Shown: in pieces, positions 5,449 through 6,010 of the stretch
How the letters are laid out: every line of letters begins with the position of its first letter
Numbering within the stretch: the stretch's first letter is position 1
Origin: Verrucomicrobiota bacterium
GTDB lineage: Bacteria; Verrucomicrobiota; Verrucomicrobiia; Limisphaerales; UBA11320
NCBI GenBank assembly: GCA_016871475.1
Contig: VHDG01000263.1
Location: forward strand, 1-6,010
Direction of reading: 5' to 3'
Length of the DNA stretch: 6,010 nt
The notes under the pieces: model-generated
The model's database searches: none
What the model saw: only the letters and a program-made list of their open reading frames with translations
What the model was told of the DNA's origin: nothing
Program-made: the position numbers and the translations under genes

Positions 5449-6010
5449 ATGACATCTTTTTTCAAACGGGTACCCCCCAACACCTCGAATGTTCTTTGCG
5501 TCATTATGGGCGGCGGACAGGGCACCCGCCTCTTCCCGCTCACCAAGGAACGTTCCAAACCGGCCGTGCCGCTGGCCGGCAAATATCGCCTGGTGGATGT
5601 CCCGATCAGCAATTGCATCAATTCCAACCTCCGCAGGATCTACGTCCTCACCCAGTTCAACTCGGCATCGCTTCACCGCCATATCTATCAGAGCTACAAG
5701 TTTGACCAGTTCGCGGGTGGTTTCGTTGAAATTCTGGCCGCGGAACAGTCCTTCACGAATACGAGCTGGTACCAGGGCACCGCCGATGCCGTCCGCAAGA
5801 ACCTCATCCACATCCTCAACCACAGCTTCGACTACTGTCTGATCCTCAGCGGCGATCAGCTGTACCGCATGGACTTCCGCCGCATCCTGCTTCAGCACGT
5901 CGACACAGGCTCCGAGGTCACAATTGCCACTTTGCCCGTTCCTATCTCGGAAGCCTCCGGGCTCGGCATCATGCAGGTGGATGAATCACGAAAGATTACT
6001 CGCTTCGTCG
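5449..6010 (+). CDS. glgC: glucose-1-phosphate adenylyltransferase (partial, N-terminal 187 residues)
   Basis: GlgC makes ADP-glucose from ATP and glucose-1-phosphate, the committed and usually allosterically controlled step of bacterial glycogen synthesis. The visible 187 residues are the nucleotidyltransferase fold: nucleotide loop MGGGQGTRLFPLT (20-32), KPAVPLAGKYRLVD (37-50), VPISNCINS (51-59), VLTQFNSASLHRH (66-78), the AEQ motif (98-100), WYQGTADAVR (107-116) and SGDQLYRMD (134-142). The C-terminal beta-helix and the rest of the sugar site are beyond the right edge, where a full protein of roughly 420-430 residues would be expected. The ATG at 5449 places the nucleotide loop at the usual depth; an in-frame GTG at 5392 is possible but would add residues unlike the family. 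No purine-rich ribosome site precedes the ATG. The motif GGGQGTRL has Gln where plant-type enzymes usually have Ala and E. coli has Arg. Confidence 0.97.
   Translation, partial: MTSFFKRVPPNTSNVLCVIMGGGQGTRLFPLTKERSKPAVPLAGKYRLVDVPISNCINSNLRRIYVLTQFNSASLHRHIYQSYKFDQFAGGFVEILAAEQSFTNTSWYQGTADAVRKNLIHILNHSFDYCLILSGDQLYRMDFRRILLQHVDTGSEVTIATLPVPISEASGLGIMQVDESRKITRFV

Noticed and set aside
5359..5898. A 179-residue minus-strand frame opposite glgC
   Set aside because: It is antisense to an unmistakable GlgC N-terminus and has no domain of its own.

Overview
The window is a GC-rich, gene-dense stretch of bacterial chromosome carrying four recognisable housekeeping genes. There are no mobile elements, RNA genes or CRISPR arrays. 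The gene set suggests a member of the Verrucomicrobiota/Planctomycetota part of the tree, most likely Verrucomicrobiota. The main clue is a eukaryotic-type (UDPGP family) UTP-glucose-1-phosphate uridylyltransferase in place of the usual bacterial GalU. The glgC resembles the plant/Verrucomicrobia style of the family, and no gene has an obvious strong Shine-Dalgarno except glmS. This placement is inferred from remembered family features, not from a search.

Layout. Positions 1-1697 (minus strand) hold ftsH, the membrane AAA+ zinc protease; its N-terminus, both membrane segments, the AAA domain and the zinc site are present, and its C-terminal end runs off the left edge. Positions 1698-1920 are a short intergenic region with a plausible sigma70-type promoter for ftsH. 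Positions 1921-3378 (minus) hold the UGPase, whose last codons look frame-disturbed at a G7 run (C7 on the plus strand). It directly abuts glmS (3379-5235, minus) with no intergenic base, so glmS and UGPase form an operon transcribed leftwards. Positions 5236-5448 are a divergent promoter region packed with perfect inverted repeats. From 5449 to the right edge (plus) lies the N-terminal part of glgC, ADP-glucose pyrophosphorylase.

How the genes fit together. glmS draws fructose-6-phosphate into amino-sugar and cell-wall synthesis. The UGPase turns glucose-1-phosphate into UDP-glucose. glgC turns the same glucose-1-phosphate into ADP-glucose for glycogen. The divergent glmS-UGPase / glgC arrangement therefore places three branch enzymes of hexose-phosphate partitioning around one shared regulatory region. 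ftsH (proteolysis and membrane quality control) has its own likely promoter and is functionally separate.

I found no new biological system here. The points worth a second look are the apparent frameshift at the UGPase 3' end, the zero-gap glmS-UGPase junction with a TTG start, and the cluster of inverted repeats between glmS and glgC.
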